Source: Hansfordia pulvinata (lineage: Eukaryota > Ascomycota > Sordariomycetes > Xylariales). Taken from it: DNA of 64,000 bases. How positions within the stretch are numbered: the stretch's first letter is position 1; each line of letters begins with the position of its first letter. Both the position numbers and the translations under genes were made by a program. Under the pieces are notes generated by a model. That model did not search any database. It was not told where the DNA came from and saw only the letters and a program-made list of their open reading frames with translations. The stretch is taken from contig BJKQ01000005.1 in assembly GCA_006538405.1 (NCBI GenBank), positions 2,294,001-2,358,000 on the forward strand, written 5' to 3'. Positions 23,178 to 34,478 of this stretch are shown one piece after another.

Positions 23178-25246
23178 ATGGTGAGTTGGACCCCCTGTCA
23201 GCCATGGCCGCTTGGGCGCTTCCTTCGATACCTAGTCCGCGTAGAGTATCGTGGAGAACGAGCAGCTTCACTCTTGCTGCCGTGGACCATGCTACTGGTT
23301 CATGGCAGCTGCTGCGGCTTTTGCGCCCGGGAGGCCCAACCTACGGGACCCACAGAACCAGGTGACTGACATGCGATCCTCAGTCTCAACTCGATGTCCT
23401 ACCGACCGACTTGCCCTTCCGCTTTATATCAAAGACCATTGGCAGAGGGGCCTACGCATCGTGAGTGGCATGCCGTAGCTCGAGAGCCTGCTAGGCCACG
23501 CTGCTTCCAGGATTGCATCTACCAGTATCCCACATCGCGGGATTCGCGGTGCGACTCGTCGCGCGAGAGAAGACTGACTTTCCACAGGATAAGGAAAGCC
23601 ATACCCCTGGATCAGCAAACCCCCGTTTTTGCCGTCAAGCTGATCCACAAGGGCTACGCTACAAAGCATGGCCGCATCACCCACAAGCAGCTGGCCATGG
23701 AGGTGTCGCTGCACTCTCACATAGGCCAACACCCTAATGTGATCGAGTGGTTCGCGACCGGCGAGGACCCCGTTTGGCGCTGGATCGCCATGGAGTATGC
23801 CGAAGGCGGCGACCTGTTCGACAAGATCGAGGCGGACGTGGGCGTTGCGCAAGACATTGCCCATGTGTACTTCCTTCAGCTTGTCAGCGGCGTCAGCTTC
23901 ATCCACTCCAAGGGCATTGCCCACCGCGACCTGAAGCCCGAGAACATTCTCATGTCGGATTCCGGCAACCTCAAGCTGGCCGACTTTGGTCTGTCCACCA
24001 TGTTTGAGTACAAGGGCCAGCGGAAACTGAGCGCCACCATGTGTGGCAGCCCCCCGTACATTGCGCCCGAGGTCCTGGCGTGTGTTCGTCCGGAAAGGGG
24101 GTCGATCCCCTCCAAGTACGCCCCTGACCTGGTGGACATTTGGTCCTGCGGCGTCATCCTCTTTGTTCTGCTTGTCGGCAACACGCCCTGGGACGAGCCC
24201 ACCAAGACGAGCTGGGAATATCAAGAATACGTGCGCACCAGTGGCCGAAGCAGCGACAGTCTGTGGGAGCGCATACCGTCGGACGCGCTGTCCCTCCTCA
24301 GAGGCATGATGAGCGTCGACCCCAAGAAACGGTTCTCTTTCGCCCAGATCCGCCAGCACCCTTGGTATACTCGCTCCAACAGATTCCTGTCGGCGGATGG
24401 CCAGATCTCGGACCCCCTGAACCTGGCAACGCACATGCTGGAGAGCCTGCGCATCGACTTCAGCCAGCAGCCGCCCACGTCGCAACAGCGGCCGTCGCAA
24501 GGCGACCCGATGGACATGGACGTGGACGGTGGCGGGGCCTCGGCGGCGGGGGCGGGGGCGGGGCGGGGGCGGGGGCGGGGGCGCACTTCTCGGCGACGCA
24601 GCCCGAGACGATGATCCAGGACTCGCTGTTCGACTACGAGCGGCCGACGCTGCGGTCGCTGGGCCTGGACGCCGTGTCGAGCACGCAGCCCATGTCGAGC
24701 TCGGACCCCATGTCGAGGGCTCTCGGCGGCGGCGGCGGCGCGGCGGCAGCACTGGGAGCGGCCCCGGCGGCGACGCAGGGGGGCACCATCTACGAGGCGC
24801 TGGCGGAGGAGCCGTCGATGAGTCAGTTCAGCCAGAACCCCAGCGCGATGGCGACGTCGCTGACGCAGCGGGCGCGGCAGTTCCGGGACATTGTGCCGGC
24901 GCACGCCTTCACGCGCTTCTTCAGCCACGTGCCGGCGCAGCTGCTCGTGTCGATGCTGTCGGACGCGCTGCACGCGCTCAACGTGCCGCTCGGCCGGACG
25001 CCCCCCGTCGGCGGCGGGGACGGCGGGGACCACGTGGCCACGTTCAAGTTCAAGACGCTGGACCTGCGGCGGCAGGGCCTGCACGGCGACATCTCGGTCG
25101 ACCGGTTCCGGATCCCCGGGGACGGCGACATGGAGCTGCTCGAGGTGCGCTTCTCCAAGACCAAGGGCGACCCGCTCGAGTGGCGCCGCTTCTTCAAGCA
25201 CGTGGTGCTGCTGTGCAAGGACGGGGTGTACAAGCCCGAGGCCTGA
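23178..25246 (+). CDS. chk1: Serine/threonine checkpoint kinase Chk1
   Basis: Exon 1 contributes only the ATG (23178-23180). Exon 2 is 23384-23460 and exon 3 is 23588-25246. The introns (203 and 127 bp) both have CTGAC branch sites. Predicted length is 579 residues. The kinase domain starts near residue 14: glycine loop GRGAYASIRKA, lysine 44 in FAVKLI, HRDLKPEN with aspartate 141, DFG aspartate 159, then CGSPPYIAPEVLA. After residue 300 there are many SQ/TQ pairs (for example TSQQ, ATQP, STQP, MSQFSQ, LTQR), the usual ATR/Rad3 targets. The C-terminus resembles the Chk1 KA1-like regulatory domain (FTRFFSHVPAQLLVSML to FFKHVVLLCKDGVY). Chk1 halts the cell cycle after DNA damage. One G is missing at 24560-24563 in a GGGGGC repeat that codes Ala-Gly. 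Confidence 0.93.
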
Positions 25247-26716
25247 GGAGGGGCAGGTTGGATAGGTATGTACGGCCGCGAAGATGAAGGCAGTGTCCTG
25301 TTGCCTTTATAGACGAGCACTTTGGGTTTTGGCCATGCTGGGCGCAGTTGGGACCCAGCCATAGAGAGAACCCGGCCCGGCGCTTACGGTATAGAGGTGT
25401 GAATTTCTCCCACTGCGATCGAAGTCTTGAGTGAGGTGTATCGCAGGTGACTGCCGAGCTTGGAGTGAAGCCCGAATTTCGGGTCCTTGCCCCTTGATGC
25501 TGAGAGCTTCGTCGCATTACATCTGATTACTCAACTGCGAACGAGGCCTGTCACTCATGACAGATAGTCTTCATCTTCAGCGAAGAGATCTCTTCAAGAT
25601 TTGACCCTGTCCAGTATCTGCTATTTGGAATCCAGAAGTCGTGATGACGTCGTCGAGCCAAGTGCTTATCCGCTCAGGCATGCGCCCGCCCGCCTGTCAA
25701 GCCAGAGGTCCGCGGTCGGGATCGGCTGGCCCGGGTCAGGGCGGCGGCGAACCAACGGCCATCTCCCCTGCCGTGCCTGCCCACTTGCGCGGGGCAACAG
25801 AGAAGGGGCCGAAGTGGCCCCCCCCCCAGCACGAGTGGGCCAGTCACATCTGCGAGGAGAGGGACCCATACTGCGGTGCTTGAGCTGCTCCGTTGATAAG
25901 GATCGAGGCGGAGGCTCGTGTCAGGTCCCGTGGCATGTGACGCGTAGGGATGCTTCGCAAGAGGCATGATTGACAGAACGGGCGGCTGGTCACGGGGCCC
26001 GCTAATCCAAGGGGAAATAATAAGATACCTGACTTCAAGTAAGTACCGTGAGTGCCCAAGGTACGGAGTCAACCTGAGACGGCCCGACGGCGCGGCGACG
26101 GGCGCAAACTGTACCTATCGTCAGTCGTCAACGGAGTACTCGCACCACACACAGGCCTGTAGATGTAGGTTCTTACCTACAAACTGCCAATGCTCGTTCG
26201 TCTGAAATCCAGACATCATGCTTCGAGTAGCTTCATTGCCGGCCCAATTCATGCTAAAAACCAGAGGCCATCTATAACCAGCCGAATCAGAGAGCCCCGG
26301 CAAACCAAAAGTCTCCCAGGGGACGGGAGGAGGCCCAAGGAGGCCCGTCTCGAACGGGCTTGGCGGCAGATAAGCGACCGTGGGGACCCCCGGAACCGTG
26401 CGAAACCGCGCTTCCGCGGAACTGCCGGAATTCGTGCCTGCCCCTCCGTAAGTCGGCTGGCACCTGGGTCCCGTTAGCAACGGCGCGGGCGGCCTACCTA
26501 TCTCCCTCCTACAGTTAGGTAACGTCAGTCATCACCCCACGCCACGCCAACGTCAACGTTTAACGTTAGGTGCAACCTACCTACAGGTACCTATATAAGA
26601 CCTGCCCGTCGCCCACCCATCTCCTCTTTGTCTTATCACCCATCTCGAGTTGGACGATCAAGACACACTCTCCCCCCCTCACACACACACACAAAACTAC
26701 AACCCTCCCCGTAGCC
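25247..26716. other. Intergenic: chk1 to xanA
   Basis: 3' flank of chk1 followed by the xanA promoter. It includes a C run at 25820-25828 and paired CCTACCTACAGGTACCTAT elements at 26574-26593. A consensus GATA-factor site (GATAAG, 26369-26374) lies about 345 bp before the xanA start, compatible with nitrogen control by an AreA/NIT2-type factor. No gene seen. Confidence 0.5.
26592..26598 (+). promoter_or_regulatory. TATA box of xanA
   Basis: TATATAA lies 119 bp before the xanA start codon and is followed by pyrimidine-rich leader DNA and a short CA repeat (about 26682-26694). Placement and sequence fit a core promoter. Confidence 0.6.
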
Positions 26717-28100
26717 ATGTCGTCATCAATGCGAATCGAGCCCTTTGCCCCCCAGCAGGGCTCTGCCGTCGACTTTGGCGCCACCGTCACCAACGTCGAC
26801 CTCGAGAATCTCACAGGTAGGTGATCGTGTGCAAGCGACGACCACCCGGGGTGCCCCAGCCAGGGCGGGGCCTCCGGGGACCAGCAACCAGAGCAGGGAG
26901 AATACCCGTGAAATCGGTAACCTCCTAGGTAAGCCAGCCCACCTGCGACCAGCAGAGGCGGCCCAACTTCCCTGGGCCTTCTTTCTTGTCCCCCCTCTGC
27001 TGTCGCCGCCTCTTTTCCCCCGTGCAGCGAGACTGACGATGCCCGGCCCATCTCTCCACAGACGCCGAGTTCGAGACGATCCGCGACGCCCTGTTCCGGC
27101 ACCAGGTGCTCGTCTTCAAGCAGCAGGACCACGTGTCGCCGCGCAAGCAGTACGAGCTGACGCAGCGCTTCGACCCGGCGGCCACGGCGGGCTACGGCCA
27201 TGGCAAGACCATCGACGCCAAGCGCAGCATCCTGCACCCGGACCTCAAGACGATCCCCCACCAGCCCGAGGTCCAGGTCATCGGCAACGGGCCCGTCGAC
27301 GAGTACGAGGGCCTGCGCGGCATCCGCCTGCGCCACCCGCACCACCGCACCTTCCACGCCACCCGGATCCCCGACCACGAGGACCTCGACTTCACCCGCT
27401 TCTACCGCTGGCACATCGACGCCGCCCTCCACGGCGCCCTGCACCCCCCGTCGTCACCACCCTGCTGGCCGTCCGCGTCCCCGGCGGCCGCCGCCAGGTC
27501 CTGCGCTACGACGACGGCTCCGGCGACACCCTGCCCGTGCCCCTCGGCACCACCGCCTTCGTCTCGGGCTACGCCATGTACGACCGCCTCGCCCCGGCCG
27601 ACCAGGAGCTGGCCCGCACCGCCCGCGTCGAGTACGCCGCCCACCCCTACGTCTGGATGAGCGGCGCCCGCTCCCGCCCGAACGGCCTGGGCCTCGAGAC
27701 CGAGGGCCGCGAGCTGCCCGCCGCCGACCTGCCGCCCTCGACCCCGGCCGACGTCCAGACCCTGCCCATGTGCTGGCGCAACCCCGTCACCGGCCGCTTG
27801 GCCCTGCAGGTCCACCCCTCGGCCGTCCGCCGCCTGCACCTGCCCGGCGGCCGCGTCGTCGACGACCTGGCCGAGGTCCGCGAGACGGTCCACCGCCTGC
27901 AGCGCCCGGGCATTGCCCCGGACCGCGTCTACCCGCACGACTGGCAGCAGGGCGACCTCGTCCTCTTCCACAACCGCGGCCTGCTGCACAGCGTCGTCGG
28001 CGCCTTTGCCGACGACGAGGTCCGCCTGTTCCGCCAGTGTAACATTGCCGCCAGCGCCAAGCCCGAGGGACCGGCCGACCTCGTTGCGGCGGCTGCTTGA
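26717..28100 (+). CDS. xanA: Alpha-ketoglutarate-dependent xanthine dioxygenase
   Basis: Two exons: 26717-26816 and 27062-28100, with a 245-bp intron (CTGAC branch). The predicted protein is 379 residues after one missing C is allowed for. It belongs to the TfdA/TauD family and follows fungal XanA closely: HGKTIDAKRSILHPDLKT, LRHPHHRTFHA, DFTRFYRWHIDAAL, PYVWMSGARSRP, LPMCWRNPVTG, VHPSAVRRLHLPGG and GDLVLFHNRGLLHSVVGAF. The iron ligands are visible as H151, D153 and a distal histidine near residue 343. XanA turns xanthine into uric acid using Fe(II), alpha-ketoglutarate and oxygen, replacing or backing up xanthine dehydrogenase in purine use. The frame break is a six-C run at 27444-27449, where seven C restore the family sequence (PPVVTTLLAVRVPGG). 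Confidence 0.92.
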
Positions 28101-29122
28101 GGGGCAGTCGCCAGGGGGGGGGGGGGGGGTTTGGATTTTGTTAGTTCGGGGTCTGGGAGGTGCCAAGTGCGAATTTCTATGTAGTAGTAGGATTCTTTCT
28201 AATGCGATTCTTCTCAACGTTGTACTTGGCTTGTTCTCTGAAGATGATAGTGTGACACACGTCCCTTTCCCCTGCCGCAAGGATGTCGGTAGTAAACAGA
28301 AGGTCGACGTCGTAAGCGTCATTCACATACACAAGACACTGGAATCGAAGCATGCCCTCGCCTTCATGGTGGGACTCGAACTCCTGCCTTGTCCAGTTAT
28401 TCAGCAAATGTTCGATATGTCACGTAAACTACAAGTCATGCACATCATGATTGCAGTAAACGAAATCAGGTGACAACCGCCTACGGGGAGAGTGCAAAGT
28501 CGTCGGGAAAGTCTGCTGTATTCGTCTGAACTGTAGACATGTAAACGCAACGCATTGAGCACACGGCCCTTCACACCTCGCCGAATGCAGCTCTTGCAAG
28601 CCACAAGCTGGTCAAGACTCTGCCCCCACCCTATTCTCCTGCCGCGTAGCACACTGGCTTTGTGGCCTTTGTCCGTATCGCGAGAGGGTGGAAGGGGGGT
28701 GAAGGGAAGTAAAAGGCAAAAGTGAAAGATGAAAAAGAAAAGACGGTTTTGTGCCAAGTCTGGCTCTGGGAAGATGATCGCGATGTTCGGCGTTGTAGCT
28801 TGCAGTGACGACTTGTCTGCCAGGGTTGGGGGGAGGGGCGAAAAGCTACCTGACGAGGCGAGCGAGGTCGTCGAGGCGATGACTGCAGGGTGGCGGATGG
28901 CAGCGGTTAGCTGGCTGAGGTGATATAGCGGAATACATGGAGGATGGAAAAGAAAAGAAGTGGTGAGACGATTGTGGTATCCTCGCCAGTTCTCTCTGGC
29001 ACTAAGAAGCCCATCCAGAGAAAACTCAGGCCATCTTCCCATCGCGGGATGCAGACTTGACTTACTCAGATATCAATCCAGGCAGCCACACACGAGGGGG
29101 GACACAAAAGAAAAGCCCGCGT
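28101..29122. other. Intergenic between convergent xanA and AT-hook gene
   Basis: Contains a 16-base G run right after the xanA stop (28114-28129). No gene seen. A TTCGAG-bearing stretch at 28366-28392 was checked as a possible minus-strand tRNA and does not fold. Confidence 0.55.
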
Positions 29123-30101
29123 CTAAGCCTCGCCGTCGAGCATGACCTGGCCAGCATCGTTGCCGTGGTTGCCGTCGCCGTTGCCATTTCCTTCACCGTT
29201 GTCGTTTCCGTTTCCGTTGCCGTTCGCGTTTCCGTTGGCAGAGCCGTCGCCGTTGCCGGCATCTTCAGCCACGGTGGTGGCGGCGGCGGCGGTAGCGGTA
29301 GCAGCAGCAGCGCCCTTCTTGTCGACGGCCTTCTTGGGGGTGCGCTTGGGCTTGGGCTTGGGCTTCTCCTCCTCTTCCTCGTTTCCGTCGGCAGCGGCGG
29401 CGGTAGAAGCAGCAGCCTTCTTCGGAGTGCGCTTGGGCTTGGGCTTCTCCTCTTCCTCGTCGCCGTCGGCAGCGGCGGCCTTCTTGGGGGTCTGCCGCGA
29501 GGCTTCTTCTTCGGGGTGGTTGCCTCGGGGCTGCCGTCTTCCTCGGCCTTGCGCTTCTCGGGGAGGCGGCGGCTGGGTCCTCGCCGGTCAGGGAGCGGGC
29601 GCTCATGAACCAGTTCTTGTAGACGTTGAAGCGGCTCCTGTTTTGGGCGTTTTTTTTTTTTGGTCAGTTGGGGGGCGGGGATGCGATGTGGATCTTGTAT
29701 GGCAAGAACGAGGGGTGAAGGGAGAAGAGGGAGAAAAATGGGGGGAGGGGGGGTTCTTGTGCCATTCCTGCAACGATGTGGGAGACACTCGACCGACGGA
29801 CGACAACGGGTGAAAGGGGAGTGGTGGGAAGAAGCGGAGAAAGAGAGGAAAGACAAAGATAAAGGAGAGAGAGAGAGAGAGAGAAACTCCCAATGGGAAC
29901 GTACCACATAGTGCTGAGGGCGGTCTTCTTTCCGGTGGCGGCCTCGATGCGCTTGGCCAGCTGCGAGAAGTTGATCTTCATGTCGTTGTCGAGCTGCTCT
30001 ATCGCGAACATGAGCAAGGCGATGTCCTCCGTCTTGGGCGGGCCGGCAGGAAGGTCCTGCAGCGCCTTGCCGACGACGGTCAGCTCCGGGGTGGTGGACA
30101 T
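29123..30101 (-). CDS. AT-hook, lysine-rich nuclear protein (two frame breaks)
   Basis: Exons 30101-29905 and 29637-29123 on the minus strand, with a 267-bp intron (CTGAC branch). Predicted length is 237 residues once two missing C are allowed for (29560-29563 and 29486-29490). The first 65 residues form a conserved-looking helical segment (TEDIALLMFAIEQLDNDM, INFSQLAKRIEAATGKKTAL), not one I can name. Exon 2 opens with SRFNVYKNWFMSA. An AT-hook core, PRGRP, flanked by lysines follows near residue 112. Then come KPKPKRTPKKA repeats alternating with acidic runs, resembling histone H1 or HMG tails, and an Asn/Gly-rich C-terminus. It probably binds AT-rich DNA in the nucleus; a more exact role cannot be given. 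Donor-like GTAAGT sites at about 30617 and 30372 on the minus strand suggest 5' leader introns. Confidence 0.72.
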
Positions 30102-30719
30102 GGTGTTGTCGTCGTGCTGGTGAGCTTGCTGTCTCGGGGTGTTGTCTGTGTGTGATGCTTAGAAGCTCTTGGGAGATGTACGGGTCAGTCTTTGGACTGT
30201 TGGAGTCTGGGCGAGGGAGGCAGGCAAGGTAGCCGGCGGGTGAGTGAGTGATTCTTCGGAACCGATCAGGATCGCCCACGCGTGTCCGAGGGAGAGATCG
30301 AGACGCAATATCAACGACGACGGGGAAGGAAGTAGAAGGCGTTGATTCCCTTGGAAGAGTAGGTAGACTTACGAGATGATGCGTCTATCGAGAGAAAGCC
30401 GAAGAGGGTGTGCTGTAGCCTTTGAGGTGGGTGAGTGGTGTGCAGGGCAAAGTGTGGGATGAGGGTGGTGGTGGTGTTGGGAGATGGGTGAAATGCCTCA
30501 AAGAAGGCTGAGTGAGTGCGTTTGTCGGCCGTGGTTTGGACAACTGCCACAGGAGCCGTTTGACAAGATACGGGAATAGATAGAGTCGCGAGTCTGATTC
30601 AATGGCTGGCCACTTACCTTTGCGATGCTGATGGTTCTTGAGTCGGGCTGCGAGGGTTGGGATGTTGATGCTGAAGACAGGCGACTGTCGCTCAAGGCAA
30701 TTTATTTCCTCGAAGCTGG
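30102..30719. other. Upstream and leader DNA of the AT-hook gene
   Basis: On the minus strand this holds consensus donors (GTAAGT at about 30617 and about 30372), so it probably includes untranslated exons of the AT-hook gene. No separate coding region seen. Confidence 0.4.
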
Positions 30720-31240
30720 GTGTGGATGAGAACTATGGAGATTCAAAAAACCCTCAGAGGTTTTGTGCCATGGGAGATTCAAAATAGATCTTGTGTGCTG
30801 TCCAGATCAGTAAAGACTCATCGCTGCCCCTTTCCACCAAGGCAGAGATGAGGATGGCTGGTGATGGTGTCATCTGGTGAGGGAGGGCACAGCGACAGCA
30901 AGCAAAGCCAAAGGCACAGCTTCTGAGCACCTTCACTGAAGCTCTGCAATAGTCAATAACCAGTAATAGGGACCCTGGGCACTGATCTTTACTTTCACCT
31001 CCCTCTGAATATTTGAGTGTACAAAGGCTATCTGATATGAAATAATGAACCTTCACAACACAGATCCATTGAATGAGATCCAGACTGGATGAGACCCATA
31101 CTGAATGAGTACCATGTTTGATGGCCCGTTTAGGCATCATCCACGTACTTGCTACAGCTGTCACTTTGCTGAAAACCCCGTCTTTTCAGCTACGCTCTGC
31201 TTCAGTTCTTGAATCATTGACAGTATCTACCTGCACCCGA
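30720..31240. other. CpG-poor, AT-richer island
   Basis: About 520 bases with only six or seven CG dinucleotides but many TG and CA, in a region otherwise rich in CG. A short direct repeat GGAGATTCAAAA begins at about 30738 and 30774. A 136-codon minus-strand open frame (30754-31164) matches nothing I know. The composition suggests an old mobile-element remnant or recently inserted DNA. This is inference. Confidence 0.45.
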
Positions 31241-31362
31241 CTCTGGTGATAGCAAAGTCTTGTGGATCATAACAATCGCAGTTACATTCGCGCAAACAAA
31301 CCCGCAACGCCCCAGAAAGGAGTTGCTCGACAACGCCCACCGTCATACGTAAAAAAAAGAAA

Positions 31363-31384
31363 GGGGGGGGGGGGGGGGGGGGGG
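31363..31384. repeat. Poly-G run, 22 bases
   Basis: Twenty-two consecutive G preceded by an A-rich stretch, so the locus is a purine-only tract of over 30 bases. Confidence 0.95.
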
Positions 31385-33522
31385 TCAGACAGCCCGCGGC
31401 AACGCCCGGGAAAACGCGGGTCTCATCCCGTCCGACGCCAGCCACGCCACGGGGGCTCATCATTCGAGGGCCGGGGTAGCGCAGTAGAGGCCGCATCGCC
31501 CGCGGAGCAGCCAGATTGACGTAGCACACGACGAGCGAGCCACCTACGTCGGGGCTGCTCGGAAGGCTGGCTCGCTCTGGGCGTGAGAGAGAGGCGCCTC
31601 CTGACCTGACCCTCACCTCCGCTGGGTGATCAGGCTACCAACTGAACAGGGACTTGAAGCTACGTCACATCTCAGACAGAGAGAGAGAGAGAGAGACGGT
31701 GGAGAAGCGAGCGCCTCTCCCCCCCCCCCCCCCCTCCGTATCGTGGCTTATTTCTTTCTTCGTGCTCACGAGGAACGCCGCACCTGGAACGGGGCACGCG
31801 TCTGCGCCGTCTCCTGCCTCGCCCGGCCGGCCGGCTTCCCACCCCCGGAGCCTTTGAGCGGTTCCGTCCCTTGACTCTGCTGTTTCCTGCCTTATCTAGC
31901 CGGCCGGTCTCGAAAGGAGATATGCGCGCGATCGATACGGGACAGTGTGTTTCTTGGCGTCAATGACCCAGAATCTACTCGCAACGGCAAATGCACGCCA
32001 AACCCCGCGCGTTGACAACCCAACCGACTCTATTCGGCACGGAGATGCTTGCATCGTGACCGGCGAGCAGTCACTGTGAGCAGGAAAAGAGCTTCAAAGG
32101 GGAGGGAGGAAGCAGAGTCCAGAGCCAGCGGGGTCCTCTTCTGGCTGGCTGGCTGGGCGCCCAACTGCACCTGCAATGAGTCTTGGCTGAGGCCTTAGTC
32201 TGCAATAGATCCGCGCCACGCGCCGCGGCATCACGTCGTCTTCTTCGTCCTTGACTCGGCCACGCAGCTGTGCCTCTGGGACCCCGTGGCGTCATCGCGG
32301 GAGCACGCCCAGCACATCACGGGCGCTTCTGCTTTGCTCGTATCTTCCTTGGGCAGATCCACGCGCGCGCGGCCGCTTTCTCGCGGGGGCCTGCAAGGAC
32401 GCCCCCCGACGACAGCCGTCGAGATCGGAGGACAGCCGTCGGGATCGGAGGATTATTGTTTTGTTCTTGAAAAAAAAAAAAAAACCGACCACCCGAGGAG
32501 CTTTCCATTCTCAGGCCCGAGGCAGAAAACTAGAGAGCTAGCTACCGCTACCCACCGGGAATTATTCAGACCACGGGACCTGCGTCTGCAGCAAGCCGGC
32601 CCAGCGCGAGCCACCGGCGTTCGTTGTCCCTCAGGGCTAGACATCGGTAATCAAGTCAGTTCGTCGATCTGCCGCGTCTAACGTGGTGTCTGGCCCCAGA
32701 GGCGGGTTTTGGCGGTGGTGCACTGCCTTGTGTGCGCGCGCACGCATCGCGAAGCATTTGCCAAAAGCGCTCACCGCAGCCTTCCAGAATGTCGGCATGT
32801 CTCGGCGGCTTTGCTCGTCTGAAAACCTCCGTTCAGCTTGGGCGGTCCGCGGGAGGGGCGTGTTTGGGTTCAGGCGACAACAAACAGGCGCCCACGGCAC
32901 AGCACGGGGTCGCGGAGGCGCCCACGCAGTCGGACCAAACAGCAAACATCAACGGCAACAACAGCGGCGGCGGCGGCGGCAGCACGCACGGCCTGCGAAA
33001 CCGGTGGCTCTCACTGGCCGCGGCGCTTGGAGGCAGGCTTACGGCAGATGCAACGTCGGCCAAGAGCACAAACAGCTAGCCACGCTGTCGCCACGCAGCG
33101 CGACCCGGCGAGACGCAGCGAAGGCCGGTCCCCGGCGGGGAAGAGGTCTCCCATCCCAGGTGTCGAGAGGGTGTGACGCTGCCGCGTGGGCAGGTTGTGG
33201 CGGGCTGGCTGGCTGGCTGGCTTGCAGGACCCAAGCTGGAAGACAGGGGTCCAGCCCGGCCCTGGGACGCAGCCTCAGCTCGGACTCGCGAACAGAAGCG
33301 GATGGGGCGCGCAGGTCTCTGTCTTTCCCTCCCTCCCACTCTCCTTGTGCGTGCCAGTAACCACCGACCTAGTGCTCACGTGGGAGGAACGCAACCAGCA
33401 CGTTTGGAGTAGCGCGGATGTGACGAGATGAGCAGAGGTGTTGTGGCAAACCAGAGGAAAAGTCCTACCTGAATGCAAAACTCACAGCACCGCCGTGTTC
33501 ATCGTAACCGCGCCGTATCGAG

Positions 33523-33523
<1 letters not shown>

Positions 33524-33553
<30 letters not shown>
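33524..33553. repeat. GGCT tetranucleotide microsatellite
   Basis: About seven copies of GGCT. Shorter runs of the same unit lie at about 32138, 33200 and 39188. Confidence 0.9.
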
Positions 33554-34455
33554 GTGAATACGAGGCGACTGGGATTGGCGCGAGCGGCTGATTAGATGAT
33601 AACTGGCCGGCCCTACGCGGGTGACCAGAGTCAAACTTCCGCTGTCTTGGGTAGCTGTCCAGTCGATCTTTTTTTTTTTTTTTCTTCTTGGTCCTGCTTG
33701 TTTGCTTGCATAACGGTCAACGTGCCAGTCAAAAAAATCAAGACTTTGATTTGACGGCCACTCTTCATCTTCATCCCCCAACGGCGCTTGTCGGGAAGGA
33801 GGGTCTTCCGCCACTCCCGTCGGGACTTGGCGTCGTAGTCGAGTCAGCCGGAGGACCTGCCCAGGACGAACCTGGCCCTTCTGCCCTGTGGGTGCCGTAT
33901 GACGTGAGCGCAGCTGCACGACCCCGACACACAGCGGCACATGGTGGCCCTGCGAATAGTTGACGTGATGAGTCGAGGAGTCGAGGAGTTGAGGGGTGGA
34001 GGGGCTCGGGGGAGGTCCTAATCGAACAAGAATAAGCCATGAAAGCGGGAGGTGACAAGGTCCGGGGGTCCCGGAGCGTCCAGGTCAGGCCACTGCGGCA
34101 GTCGTCCGATCAGGGACCTGCGTCTTTCTATCGACGCCAGCATGAAGTGCACTCCTCACCCCGCGGCATGGCAGCCGCCGCAAAACCAATCAAGACCCGG
34201 TGAGCGTGAGCCGCTTCGAGGTGAGAAAGGCGAGGGGAGGAAGCACGTAAGGCTGGACACTGGCCGTATCCAGTACAGACAGGTGAGGTAGGTGGTTGGA
34301 TAGGTAACATGCATCCGCTGTCTGCCCTCAGTCCAGGCTGCTGGCCGAACTTGCCCCGAGACTAAGAAAAGCTTAGGTAGGTACCGTAGGTAGGTGCTTG
34401 CAGTCAGCCATCTACCGAGCTGGCTCGCCAAAGTGAGAATCTGATCAAAAGAGAA

Positions 34456-34478
34456 CCCCCCCCCCCCCCCCCCCCCCC
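34456..34478. repeat. Poly-C run, 23 bases
   Basis: Twenty-three consecutive C in gene-free DNA. Confidence 0.95.

Noticed and set aside
23424..25201. Very long minus-strand open frames opposite chk1
   Set aside because: Shadows created by the C/G-biased third codon positions of the real gene.
28366..28392. tRNA-like T-arm (GGGACTCGAACTCC) on the minus strand
   Set aside because: The T stem has only two of five pairs and no D arm is present.
31470..31500. A-box-like sequence GGGGTAGCGCAGTAGAGG
   Set aside because: No B-box at a usable distance and no cloverleaf.
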